Of a stretch of DNA of 64,000 nt, positions 43,365 through 55,268 are shown piece after piece. The stretch lies in the NCBI GenBank assembly GCA_963576565.1, contig OY755042.1:17273272-17337271 (forward strand), read 5' to 3'. Every line of letters begins with the position of its first letter. The first letter of the stretch is position 1. A program made the translations under genes and the position numbers. The DNA is from Aspidapion aeneum (Eukaryota; Arthropoda; Insecta; Coleoptera; Brentidae). The notes beneath the pieces are model-generated. The model was not told the origin of the DNA. It made no database searches and worked only from the letters and a program-made list of their open reading frames with translations.

Positions 43365-45600
43365 CAGGGTTACTGATTTTCGGTACATGTTTTTGGTGAG
43401 GTGGTAAGGACTACATTCAACCCTACTATGCTTCATGCAATGGGAATAGTTTTTGAGATATTTAAAGTTTTCTGTTTTTCTCAACAAGGTAGATTTTATG
43501 AGTTTAAAACTTTGCCGAAAATCTGCTGTCCAAATTATTAACCTTTTAACCAGAATACATGCTCATCATTATGACCTTATGTTTGGAGTAAAAAAAAACG
43601 GAGAATATGTAAACTAAGATAATAAATTAACTGGAAATAAAAAGTCGTATTATTTTTATTGTTTTAATAGTGTATTACAATTTCTAGGGGTTATTTTTAC
43701 AATAATCTTTAACCTACATTTGTCAAAATGTCAAAACTTCCTTATTGCCAAGCTAACAGAATACAAATGCTATTAAAAGTGATGGACATGGTTATGGTTT
43801 TGTAATTTTAGAGCAATTTTTAAAACCCACTTGAAGGCCTCAATTTTTCTGTAAGATCCAATGTAAAAAACGGTCCACTATTAACAGCTGATTTTTTCAG
43901 GGTCGAGGCCTGAATTTTTGTTAATAGTGGGCCGGTTTTTACATGAGTCAGCGCCGTAACTAGAGTGATTGACGCCCGGTGGCGTATTTACGTTTCCGTG
44001 CTGATTTCACGGCAGCGCTGTTTTGAAATAGATACGGAAATGTTGCAACATATTTGGTTACAAATGCGTGTTGATTTTAAGGCGCCGAGGCTCGAACAAG
44101 GCCCGGATTTGTATTGAATTACGCAGCGCAGGGGTTTACTTATTAGTGCACATTTGAAACTTAAATTGGATTCACGTTGTTTATTAGTTTGATTTTGAGG
44201 TTATATGTTTGTTAATATAAAAATTATGGAGCAGTTTAAAAGTATTTGTACTAATATAACTCAAGATTTTGAAATTCTTTGAAGTTTGAAAAACACTCTT
44301 CCATTAACTATACCTGCAAAGTTCAGTGTTCATTGTCTTACACTGGCAACTACGACGACAGATGTTGTTCTGTTATTAATAAATTTTAATGATTTGAACG
44401 ATTTTCACTTGATTTCTAACCACATGAAAATAGAAAGTTTCAAAAACCTAACCTAACGAAAACTAATCAATCAAATCTAACCAACCCGAACCAAAGCAAA
44501 CTGAACCAATAATTTTTTTCAAAAAAAAAACTTTCCTGAGTTCCTACCCGGGATCCTAGAGGATGTGAATCCGAACCGAACCGATCCTAACTAAACCGAA
44601 CCAAACCTAACCTAACCAAACTAAACTACAACACTATTCACACCATATACGTAGGAATATTACGTATATGATTCACACCCTCTAGAATCCCGGGAAAGAA
44701 GTCAGGAAAGTTTTTTTTTAATTGTTGGTTCAGTTTGCTTTGGTTCGGTTCGGTTTGGTTTAATTCGGTTCGTTTCGGTTCGGATTCATATCCTCTAGGA
44801 TCCCGGGTAGGAAGTCAGGAAAGTTTTTTTTTTTTTAAAAATTATTGGTTCAGTTTGCTTTGGTTCGGTTCGGTTAGATTTGATTGATTAGCTTTCGTTA
44901 TGTTAGCGTTTTAACCTGACAGTTAAATACGCTTTTGTAATAGATTAATGAGCGATGTTCTCTTACAGATCCCTGCTCATTTCGAGATCAAAACTCTTAA
45001 AATCAACACGTATTTGAACCCAAATATATTGTAACAATTCCGTGTCTATTTCAAAACTGCGCCGACGTGAAATGAGCACGGAAACGTAAATACGCCGCCC
45101 GGTGCAAGATTAGAATTTGGCGCCCGTCTCCTCTACAAAAATTGACTGCATTCAATTGCGTTTTTCAAGCAGTTTTGATGAAATTTGTTTCATGTTAGCT
45201 AACTGTGGAAGTAACGAAGTTTAACAAAATTTTGACAAATGTTAAAAGTTTAAAGACTATTGGAAAAATAACCGCTAGAAAGTTTAATACAATATTAAAA
45301 AAGAAAGCTACTACTTTTTCCTTAAAATTTATTTAGTTTCAAACTTTTTTTTCGGCTTTTTTAATTCCAAACATAAGATCATAGTGTTGGCATGTATTTT
45401 GTTTAAAATATTAAAAATATGTACAGCAGATATTCGGAAAACTAAGTTTTACGCCCTTAAAAGGTCTACCTTTTAGAGAAAAAGAGAAAAATTACAATAT
45501 CTCCAAAAACTATTAACTTTTGCTTAATGCATATTACTGTTAAATTTACTCTTTACCACGTCCCTATCACATCCCCAAAGGAATGTATCGACATATCCCT
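43365..45600. mobile_element. Large TIR element with a nested insertion
   Basis: Left end TA|CAGGGTTACTG and right end (inverse) TA|AGGGATATG. The arms 43390-43760 and 45200-45570 align over more than 300 bases (for example ATCTGCTGT, GACCTTATGTTTGGA). It has no transposase frame. The middle is occupied by a second TIR element. Confidence 0.65.
43981..45096. mobile_element. Nested TIR element flanked by GCCCGGT duplication
   Basis: The TIRs begin GGCGTATTTACGTTTCCGTGC and align over about 130 bases at each end. GCCCGGT flanks both sides (43974-43980 and 45097-45103). Its centre (44460-44880) is itself a fold-back built of GGTTC/GAACC runs and CCCGGGATCCTAGAGG motifs. Confidence 0.7.
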
Positions 45601-45999
45601 TAATTACTATGGTTTACGGACAAAATCGCACGGAACCAAAACCTCGTTGGGCCAAAACCACGCCGGACCAGAAACCGCGTTTAAAGAAAAAATCACGTGG
45701 GACCAAATGCGCGCGAACGAAGAACCGCAGGAACAGAAGGCGTGTCAATGAATAGGTTGCAATCGATTTTGACCTACCAAAAGGAAGACGGGAAAGCTGA
45801 TTTAAATAAATCTAAATTAAGTTAGGCTAGGTTGATTTTCGAAAAAAATACTTTGCGTGGTTATGAAGTTGTTTTAGTAAAGTCTCTCACTGTCTCAAAA
45901 CACCTCCTCGAATTTTACACCATATACTAAGCTACAATTTTTCCAATTCTCTAGAAAGGTAAACTACAGTTTTTTAGATACTAATAAAAAATTCATTAC
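45601..45999. other. Degenerate GGACCAAAACCGCG-type repeat, then no feature
   Basis: 45615-45745 shows irregular 15-20-bp units of the type GGACCAAAACC-CGCG. They read through a frame (45527-45751) that I treat as chance. Nothing else is seen to 45999. Confidence 0.4.
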
Positions 46000-46890
46000 C
46001 TGGGGGCACGGCAGTGCCCCGCCAAGTTCGCGCGGAAATTGCTGTACCATCTTTTCTTGAAACATTTCAGCCCAAATTTGACCTATCTAAAGTTTCATGG
46101 ACTTACATAAAGTAGTAAAGTAGTTACGAAATTTCAAAAAATGTCCACTCACTCACTTACTCATCTACTCACTCATGTATAGATCATCAAAATTCTGCTG
46201 TACTTCCAGACATGCTACAAAGCTGAAATTTGGTACACTGATAGAAATTGTGACCAAACCCTTGAAAAATATCAAAAAACCTCATAATTCCAATTCACTT
46301 CCCTCCCCCATACATGTAAATTTATATAACATTGACCACTTGCAGAGTCGCTGGAGAGCTAAGCTTTGTCAGACTGATAGGAAATATGATAAAACTATAG
46401 GAAAAAATCTTAAAACTCCAAAATTTTAATTTGCTTCCCTCCCCTATAAATGTAGTTATGTAAAATTAACATTGCCCACTAGTGGCGTATCCAGACCCTG
46501 ATCTTCGGAGGGGTAGTTTAGTCAAACAACACATACTTGCTAAATAGGAGCACATATTATCTGTGTTACTCTACAAATTTAGGCCACGTAGTTAATTTTT
46601 AACAAATATCACTAATGGTGGTCCGCATTCGGCAATGTAAAAGTAACATTCTCCACTTCCAGAAACGCTAGAGAGCTGAGCTTTGGAAGACTGAGAGGAC
46701 CCATGATAAAACTATAGGAAAAATTTTAAAAACCAAAATTTTAATTTACATTCCTCCTCTATAAATGTAAAGTTATATAAAATTAACATTGTCTACTTTC
46801 AGGAACACTAGAGAACTGAGGTTTAGAAGACTGATAGGAACTATGATAAAGCCATAGAGAAATATAAAAAAACCTCAAAATTTTTTGCAA
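46000..46890 (+). mobile_element. Dispersed repeat with terminal hairpin and ~140-bp tandem units
   Basis: Starts near a GGGGCAC-GGCA-GTGCCCC hairpin followed by CCGCCAAGTTC. A head region (to about 46240) is shared with 61030-61320. It is followed by about four ~140-bp units containing AGAGCTGAGCTTTGGAAGACTGATAGGA and CTTCCCTCCCCTATAAATGT, interrupted at 46477-46650 by another insertion. A Helitron/HINE-like element is possible; that is inference. Confidence 0.5.
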
Positions 46891-47049
46891 TGCCTTAGCA
46901 AAAGTTTTGAACAATATTCCGAATATTTTACTACTTAAAAACTTAAATATTATCCAAATCCATTAAAAAAGGAGTGAAATCATAACAAAAACATTTCATG
47001 TAAAAAAAAACAAGTACGTGAAAGTGATAAGAGTAATGCCAAGTAAATA
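46891..47049. other. Short spacer
   Basis: AT-rich, nothing recognised. Confidence 0.5.
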
Positions 47050-47278
47050 GATAAAAGTAAAGCCAAGTTCTCCAATACAAATTTTAAAATGAAAGGCTTT
47101 TACTAGTTTGAAAATGTTTTTCTAAACTTGGCTATTACGGCTGCAAATGACTCTTAGGCGCAGTGCTAAATTGAACATGAAAAAGTTTGGCTGGAATACC
47201 AAAGTTTAAAAAAACATTTGCAAACTAGTAAGAACCTTTCATTTTGAAAATTGTATTGGAGAACTTTACTTTTATCTC
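47050..47278. mobile_element. MITE, 229 bp
   Basis: AGATAAAAGTAAAG begins both arms (inverted). Similarity continues for about 80 bases through TTCTCCAATACAA and ACTAGTTTG, leaving a short loop. Confidence 0.75.
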
Positions 47279-47689
47279 AATTCGTTTTACGAAATACCAT
47301 GCACTTGGCTTTTTTTATGAATGAAATGTTTTTGTTATGATATAATTTATGTTTATATTTATTCAATACTAATATGTGGCTTTATTCGTTTCTCGACTAA
47401 ATGCCATTAAAGGAAGGTATTAATATCAACACGCCCCGATGGACTAATTGATATCGACAAAAGTGAATCGAGGTGCAGTGCTATTTAATTAAAAGAAAAT
47501 AAAATACTATTTATTCGATTAAAAGAAGCGTGTAAATTTGCTCTTCTTCACACTAGAGAAAACTGGTGTAAAGAAAGTTGTGCTCCATGCGTTTCACATA
47601 TATTACAGTTCTGATCGGTGCTGTCTTACTAATTAACTTTATCTTTTAACATAAAAAATGTGCTCAAGTCAAAAGTTTTGAAGGCTTAA

Positions 47690-47965
47690 GGCAGGTAGAA
47701 TAAAACCTGACCTTATTTTAAAATCCGCAGTATTGTGAAAGAGTTACATATAAAAAGCAGCTGCTTTCTTTCAAAATTCAGCCTTTGTGTATTTAAGAAC
47801 CGGATTTATTAGTGTCTGTTTTTATTAAATAAAAGCGACTTTATTTTTAAATTTGAATTTGGTCAAATTTGAGTGGTCAGCTGTCAGTTTTCTATATAAA
47901 TCTGTCAGAATAAAGCTCACTCTAAAATAAAGTCAGGTTTTATTCCAATAAGTCCCTATTATCTA
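47690..47965. mobile_element. MITE family B, copy 1
   Basis: GAATAAAACCTGACCTTATTTTA on the left and its inverse on the right. A related copy in opposite orientation lies at 48275-48552; both share AAGCAGCTGCTTTCTTTCAAAATT. Confidence 0.7.
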
Positions 47966-48274
47966 CATTAGAACATAGGACCTGGGAGTGGGTCTAATTG
48001 GAATTAAAAAAAATGTGTAAAAAATTATGAACTTTGCTCAAGAGTTAATGGCCCTAACTTTTTATCATTTAAAATATCTATTTATTGAAAAGTTAATCCT
48101 AATTAAAAAGTACAGATTATATGTGTTTGTGCAACGAATATCATTTACTCATAAAATACAAATTTTTAACACCTCATATTATAATACTACAAACAGTTAA
48201 ATTACTTACCTACTGTTTTATTGTTAGTTTTAGTGCTATTTATGAAACCTAACTTTTTTTTTCATAAACTAATA

Positions 48275-48552
48275 ATAGGGACTTATTGGAATAAAACCTG
48301 GCTTTATTTTAGAGTCGACTTGATTCTGACACATTTGCACAAAAAACTAATAGCTGACCTCTCAAAATTGACATACCAAAGCCAAATTTAATAATAAAGA
48401 CGCTAACTTTCATTTAATAAATCCCGACACTAATAAATCCGGTTTTTAAATACACAAAGGCCTAATTTTGAAAGAAAGCAGCTGCTTTTTATATGTTAAA
48501 CTGTCACAATAGGGTCGATTTTAAGGTCAGCTTTTACTCCAATAAGTGTCTA
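48275..48552. mobile_element. MITE family B, copy 2 (inverted relative to copy 1)
   Basis: Begins GGGACTTATTGGAATAAAACC and ends with its near-inverse. The interior matches copy 1 in reverse orientation. Confidence 0.7.
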
Positions 48553-48671
48553 ATAAAAAAATTTTGCATACGGTAAAATTTCGAGTAGTCACACCCTGTT
48601 TTGACCCATCCAAATAGCGCTGCGTCGTTATTATTAGATGTTATTAATAGATAGATAACAAAAACATTTTA

Positions 48672-48760
48672 CCTTAGACTGGATTTGAACAGGGTTGTAG
48701 CCTGAAGCAAGATGGGGAATATGCCGCCCTTCCCCCCGGTGCCATCGAGTGAGTTCAAGA
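48672..48760 (-). repeat. tRNA-like segment with B-box (possible SINE head)
   Basis: The minus strand reads CTGTTCAAATCCAG, a good B-box/T-loop, downstream of an ATGGCACCGGGGGG A-box-like block. It cannot be folded into a convincing tRNA. Confidence 0.35.
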
Positions 48761-48829
48761 AAGTGATTTACACCAAAACAAAGTAATATTTGTAAAAAGA
48801 ATGATTTTTTTTTCATTTGATAACCGTGA

Positions 48830-49161
48830 ATCTGTCGCCGACTCTAAGCCCGCCATTTCTGATCGCCTAATTGCATGGGTCATCGATCACCTTTGGAACC
48901 CCAGACCGGGTATTTTTTTTATCCGGTCCTTTTTAGAGTGGCCTACCGCCTTTACGAGATATCCGACCTCATTCGGCCTGGTTACCGGCGTGAATGAAGG
49001 GGTAGTACAATATTACATTTTACACTCCCCAGGAAACCTATTAATGTCTGCCGCACCCGACTTCGACAAGCGACGGGAATCGAACCCGCCACTGTACAAG
49101 CGAGATTCCTTAACTCACTTGTGTTCAATGCGCGAACGCAGCGTGCCACCAAGGCTACTTA
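48830..49161 (-). mobile_element. tRNA-derived SINE
   Basis: On the minus strand, an A-box-like TAGCCTTGGTGGCACGC (near 49155) is followed by GCGGGTTCGATTCCCGTC, a perfect Pol III B box (about 49087-49071). The spacing is long and the anticodon arm is not foldable, so it is not a functional tRNA. A GC-richer body of about 230 bases follows. Its opposite strand makes a fortuitous 131-codon frame (48801-49196). Confidence 0.6.
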
Positions 49162-49859
49162 AGATGTCAGCATTAAAAAATCACCATTTTTTTTAAATCG
49201 AGTTTTAAGGATACCTTCCCCTACCTTTATTTACGTGAATTAAAGTAAAGCTAATCTCATTAAAAAACGAAACCCAAATTAAGATCGGTTTAGTAGTTTT
49301 CAGGATATCAACGCCTTTAAACTTTGGATGAATTTATGTTTTTGATAACTTGAACGAGTTTTAAGCCATTTCTTTTGAAAAAAAAATTTTCATCCCCTAT
49401 CTAACTTAAGGTCACTAGATCACGAATCTAACCCAGATATGAGAGAATCAATTCAGTAATACCTAACCTAACTAATTTGGTAAACCTTTTATAAAGCAAA
49501 AGAAAAAGTGAAAATCGAATCATTGTTTTTAGTTCCTTTACCTTTTTAACTTTTTTGCCTTTTTTTTTACTTTTTTTGATTTTTTTAAATTTATTTTCAA
49601 CTTTTTTCAGTTTTTTTTACTTTATTGACTTTTTTGAGCGCAAATTTTTCCCCTTGTCAAAAATTAACCAAGTATTTTTCATGTCCTTCATTTCCTTAAG
49701 TTGGTCCACTCCTTTATATTTAGCTGTTTCTATTCTGCTATAAATTATTTAAAGTACGTAGAAATTTTTCTTGACTAATTTTCGAGATACTGCATCTTAA
49801 AATAAGGTGACTTAGTGACCTTAAAATAAACATTACACCTTCGAATCGAAAGTATGTTT
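49162..49859. other. Spacer with poly-T tracts
   Basis: T-rich low-complexity sequence at 49530-49640. No gene recognised. Confidence 0.5.
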
Positions 49860-50005
49860 AAAAGTAAAAGACAGCTTTCGGCCGCACCAAAAATCGGCGG
49901 CCTAGAACGGCTGCTCCTCCGCTCCACCCATTACGACGGCCCTGATTTGAACCAGTGACCTAACGCCTACTCGGCTGATGCTCTACCAACTGAGCTACCA
50001 AGTTA
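49860..50005 (-). mobile_element. tRNA-derived SINE head
   Basis: The minus strand reads TTGGTAGCTCAGTTGGTAGA then GC, a textbook D-arm and A box. CTGGTTCAAATCAGG, a B box, follows about 40 bases later. The acceptor arms do not pair and the anticodon arm is irregular, so this is a SINE or tRNA pseudogene. The body GC-rich segment continues to about 49880. Confidence 0.65.
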
Positions 50006-50179
50006 TTTATTTCTTGCCCTTATACCACTAAATTCTCGCCAAGGTTGCTAAAACTACCCTTTGTGATTTGTATTTATAGGTAATTTTTTGGGCCTCGCTA
50101 AAGTACTTGGGAATCGGCTAAAAATATACAGGATGTCCTAGATAAAAGTAACTACGCATGATGATTTCAAAAATGGTAT

Positions 50180-51330
50180 GAGACTAACAGTATTAAAAAT
50201 ATAATTTCACAGAAAATGTGTAATTAACCCCATTGTAGAAAAATAAATATATTTTTTTATAACGATATGTCACTTAACTGAGCAAGCCCATGCTAGCACT
50301 TAATTGGCATCCCAAAATTCGGGTTAACTTTTAAGATCACAAAAAAAATAATGTTTTTTTAGATTATATTTAGTTTTAAAAAAACTAAGCATTTTAGGGA
50401 AAAATGTTAAATTACCCTTTTTAGAGGAAATAAAATGACCTTTTAGGTAGTATATCATAAAGTGGTGTTAAAGCTATGAGTGGCACTCCAGGGGCGTCCG
50501 CATATTGAGGTTATTTTTTATATTACAATTTTTTTTTATTGGTTTTATTCAATTTCTGTCAAAAGTAAGTTTTTCAAAAACACTCGTTTCACTCTATTTT
50601 GTTGAAAATAAAATAATCTTTAAAATAATATGTTTCTAGTGGGTTTCTTTTAACGGGGAACACTCAAGGAATATTCGCGTATTTGATGTTTTTTTTTTAA
50701 ATTACAAAAAAAAATATTGCTATCATATCTTATAACAATTTTTGTAAAAACCAAGCTTTCCTGAAAAAAACATTTTACTTTATAATGTAGGCAATTAAAT
50801 TTTCTTTTAAACTGTGTGTACAGTAATAAGATATAGTTTACCGTTAATACACCATTAGCGTTCAAAAATTAAGTTGAAAAAAAAAGCACCAAACATGCGT
50901 ATGTTCTTTGAGTATTCCCCGTTGACAAAAACCCACTAGAATATCGTTTTAAAGGTAATTTTATTTTCAGCAATATAGAGAAAAATAATAAAATAAGATT
51001 AGTTTTTCAGAAAACTGAAATAAACAAACAAAATTTAAACAATATTAATTTAAAAAAACGCAATATGCGGACGCTCCTGGAGAATAGCTTTAAGACCATT
51101 TTGTAAAACACAGCCTAAAACGACATTTTGTTTCCTCTAAAAAAGTTGTAATAACATTTTTCCCTAAAATACTTAGTTTTTTGAATAAATCCTAAAAAAC
51201 ATGATTTTTTTTCGTGATCTTCAGAAATAACCCTAATTAAGAGATGCCAATCAAGTGCTAATCGTGGGCTTGACTATACATCGTTAAAAATATAATTTAA
51301 TTTTCTACAATAAAGTTTCTTACACACACG
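50180..51330. mobile_element. 1.15-kb fold-back element (family copy B)
   Basis: Nearly the whole segment is one imperfect palindrome centred near 50780. Examples of paired blocks are GCACTTAATTGGCATC with GATGCCAATCAAGTGC and GCGTCCGCATATTG with CAATATGCGGACGC. Same family as 37000-37460. Confidence 0.7.
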
Positions 51331-51453
51331 CCCCACCCCCCACCCCCAAGTCGAAAACTCAATTTTTTTAGGACTTCAATGTGAACAACATAATATATCA
51401 AAATCGCGACTACACCAGCTTTTGCAAACTAATATTCTATAATGACTTTCTTA

Positions 51454-51596
51454 TACCCTGTTTCCACCAATGCATGCCCACCCCGATTCAAAAAACGCAT
51501 CACGTGATTGACCATGGATTTGCACCGGTTTTGAATGCATCGTCACCTGATACGTTTTTTGAATCGGGGTGGGCATGCATTGGTAGAAACAGGGTA
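51454..51596. mobile_element. Very young MITE, 143 bp, TTA target duplication
   Basis: TTA flanks both sides (51451-51453 and 51597-51599). The TIRs (TACCCTGTTTCCACCAATGC onward) match over about 44 bases with a single difference. The TTA duplication suggests PIF/Harbinger mobilisation. Confidence 0.85.
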
Positions 51597-52239
51597 TTAA
51601 GCTCTAGATCAGTTGGCGATTTTTAACTAGGATAAATTTAGTCAAAATATGAACACTAGAAGGCCTAGAAAAAATTGTAAACGTCATTCGATTGGCCGTG
51701 GTCTCTACTACTATAAAACTACTAAATGTTATAACATTTGTGTATAATAAGGCAAGGATATTTAAAAAAAAATATAATATTTTTGTTTAGTTTTGCTCAA
51801 ATTTTTAAAAACACATATAGATATTTTTAATTTAGAGACTGTATTTGATTGGGCTTAGAATAGCGCAATTTGTTTTCTGATATATCCTAAATTGTATCTC
51901 ATACGGTTTCTAAAATGCCCATGTAGTTACTTTTATCTATTTATTTATCTAAATTACGCATGCGTATTAATAATTTGCACTTTGCTAATTGAAATATCTG
52001 ACATGTTCAACGCGCACACTATGTAAAATTTATGTTTTCTAAATGATTAATTTAAACTCGTTTCTATGATTGAAAGAGGCTGCATGAAACAGAACTAAGT
52101 GTACACCCAATAAGATAAAATTATTTTTCATTTATGTTCCATTCAATTATGAGTTCAGGCCCTACTCATTCAGATATTGCGTTTAATGAAAGTAGCAACA
52201 CACTTGGTATGGATTCCCATAAGACTTTAAAAACCACCT
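51597..52239. other. Intergenic or intronic spacer
   Basis: AT-rich, no gene or repeat structure recognised. Confidence 0.5.
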
Positions 52240-53838
52240 CCCTTTAACCTGTTTTTTGACAGTTTTCTGCTCATAACTCAATCACTGTCAACTTTTAAAA
52301 AAAATCATTTAAAATGATTTTTTGACTAGATGAAATTTCCTTTCCACGGATGTACATGAGATCCATATGAAAGCCTTGGTACACGTGCCAGAGACGTACC
52401 ACAAAGAAGCAAATTTTTAAAATTTAAAATTTTGTTTTTTCTTATGTTAATTTTTATTCTTAACACGTTGTTTTTTTAAAAAAGTATGTTTAGCCGGAAA
52501 TCCGTTGTATAGAGTTAAATACTTTATAGGTTAGGTATATCTTTCAAAAATAGCCGGCTTGAAATAAAATAATTCTAGGAATCCTCAAATCAATAAAAAA
52601 TTGAACGTTCATACTTGTAACTCAGTAAATAATAAATTAAGGTGAGTAAAAAATTACTAACTGTCTAATCCCCCTCTCAAAAGTGCTCTGTGACAGTATT
52701 TTCCTTATTATTTGCAAACTTCTAACCTAACGAAAAACAACTAATAATAGTTATTAAGGCTGGCAAAAAGTCCTCTCTAACGATGTGTAACACGCCCCCC
52801 CTTGCATTAGTGGCGCATCTTTTATAGGCAATTAAATAAATTGAAAGTGTGGAAAAAACATTTTCTGTATTGTCCTTTTTAAGATGAAAAAAATTTCTTT
52901 TCAACAATATAAAAATTGTGAAATTTTTACATGATATTTGGCACGGATACAAACTAGACTTCCTTGAATATTTTAAGTGGGGGACAACGCCCCCACCATT
53001 CGTTTTAAGATTTATGTACGGCTGCTTTGAGGGGAAGTACATTACGTTGGAAAGGACATTAAAAAAAGAAAACGTCCATAAAATTCAGGAAAATACATAA
53101 AAAATGTTTTTTTTTCCATCTATTTATTTAAATGCCTATAAAGGTGCGCTACTGATGTAAGGGGGCGTGTTACAGATCATTAGAAAGGACTCTCTATCAG
53201 CCTAAATAATTAATATTTAGTTGTTTTCCACCAAGTTAAAAGTTCGCAAATAATTAGGCAAATACTCTCAGAGAGCACTTTTGAGGGGGGTGAGGGAGGA
53301 TTGCCTTCCCCGCCGCACCCTCACTTTATATAAAGTCAACTCGAAAAATTGAGTTTTAAGTTAATACTAACCAGAAATGATTTTTTTACACACTTTAATT
53401 AATTATTATTTACTGAATCATAAAAATTAATGTTCAATTTTTAATTGACCTAAAGATTGCCAGAGACACATTTATTATTTTAGAGGCGGATGTTTTAGAA
53501 ATATGTATATCTTACTTATATAATATGTAACTATGTACAAATATGTCTACGAGTTTCAAACAAAGATGTAACTGTGTACAATGTGTTTTAAAACTAAAAA
53601 TACTTTTTCGAGAAAAACAATGTGTTTTAGGGATAAAAAATACCACATAGATTTTTAGAATTTACCCCTATTTGGTACGCCTATGACACGTCCAACACTG
53701 CTTTGAGAAGGGACTTATGTACATCGTTGCAAAGGAAATTTTGTCTTTCCGAAAAATGATTTCCTAAGGATTTTTCGACAAGTTGACCGTTTTTGAGTTA
53801 TTAGCAAAAAACTGTCAAAAAGAACGTTTAAGGAAGGG
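52240..53838. mobile_element. 1.6-kb fold-back element
   Basis: The outer arms share TTTTTGACAGTTTTCTGCTCATAACTCA / its inverse. Inner arms share AAAGTCCTCTCTAACGATGTGTAACACGCCCCCC and its inverse (53160-53200), plus CTCAAAAGTGCTCT. The pairing runs over nearly the whole length. Small frames on both strands (52722-53042, 52918-53100) are by-products of the palindrome. Confidence 0.7.
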
Positions 53839-54231
53839 GAATTACTCCCTGCAAGGGTTCGGTTCAGTTCCATACCAAGTTTGTTATTTCTCTCATTAAA
53901 TGTAGAATATCGCTCAAATCTTGCATGTATGGCCTGAAGTATATCTGGGAATCACTTGCTTTATTTTCATACCTTGAATCTTCAGTAGCTAATAAGGACA
54001 CCCAAGACTACTAGTATACTATTAAAAGTATTAGATTTTTTATGCACTTTTTTTTACAAAAACTTATAAAGTAAACGGGGGTATTTTGTCAGTGAGGGGT
54101 ATTTCGTCAGTTTTTAAAAATAATGCTCGTTATTAAGAAATCCAAATAGTTTTTCACAAATACCTGCCTATTTGTGGCGGTGGAGTTTTTTCTGCCACGG
54201 CCGTAAAAAATAAAAGTTTAGTTGTGTGTCA

Positions 54232-55268
54232 GACTCGCGGTCATCAGTAGTTCAATGAATAGAGGCAAAAATAGGGGGGTTACCCTACAAAAGGTCCGGT
54301 AGTTCTGAATTTTGGATATGTTGTTAAGCTCAGGAGGGTAGTTAAAAATCTGAGTTTTCGTCACCCCCACCCCTGTGCTCCCTCCGCCATCTTGAAAAAA
54401 CCATAAAAAATTGGCACTTTTTTTAGTTTTTTGCCAATAATTTCGTTCCAGTACCCTAAATCGCAAAAAGAGTTATACCTTACCTTTTTCAAAAGGAAAT
54501 TTCATTGTCTACAATAAAGTATATTGCACATTTTTCTCTTAGAAGCGTATTTTTTTTAGAACATTTGAGAAAGTCTAAATATGTTAGATTTTGGGGGGTC
54601 TGGGGAGGGTTTTTGAAGGGTTGGTTAGCTTAAGGAGGTATTTGACCACTAACCTCTCTTACCTTTTTGTGCGTCACTAAATTTACACAAAAAAATAAAA
54701 ATAAATAAAAAACGTGCCGTTTAAAGCACTAAATTTAAAAAAATTATTATTTTCTTACTTACTTACTTTAAGTTAAAAGTTACTCCCACTCCATTACAAT
54801 ACTTAAAAATACATTTAAAGAATGGATTTTGTAGCTGATAAAATTCTCTACAAGACAGGTTCTTAAAACTTTTACTCTAGAACAAAGTATTTCGGAGCTT
54901 ATGCCGTCTAAAATAGAAAAAAATCTAAAAATTTGCCCAAGCACGTGATTTTAGTCATTTTTTGAAATTACCTAGCTGCGTTACTACTACTCACAGAATA
55001 ACCATGGTACAAGCCAATTGTAGATAATTATATCCTCTAAAAAATTTTATATAACGCTTTTTGCGATTTAGTGTACTGGAACGAAGTTACGGGCAAAAAA
55101 CTACAAAAAGTGCCAATTTTTGATGGTTTTTTTAAGATGGCGGAGAAAGCACAGGGGTGGGGGTGACGAAAACTCAGATTTTAACTACCCTTTCGACCTT
55201 AATAACATATCTAAAATTTAGAACTACCGGACCTTTTGTAGGGTAAATCTCCTCTATTAATTGTACTA
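54232..55268. mobile_element. Internal TIR element, about 1 kb
   Basis: 54232-54480 and 55040-55268 are inverted copies (for example GGTAGTTCTGAATTTTGGAT, CACCCCCACCCCTGTGCTCC, CCAGTACCCTAAATCGCAAA). It has no frame and is inserted in, or forms part of, the pogo-like element. Confidence 0.65.

Noticed and set aside
48801..49196. 131-codon plus-strand frame
   Set aside because: Lies entirely opposite a tRNA-derived SINE with a perfect B box; composition comes from the SINE.
49933..50005. Genuine tRNA gene
   Set aside because: The D arm and T loop are good but the acceptor and anticodon stems do not pair, so it is a SINE head or pseudogene.
54232..55268. Host gene exons with GTAAG donors at 54478 and 54660 (minus)
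   Set aside because: The donors sit within inverted transposon arms and no adjacent open exon has an acceptor or compatible phase.
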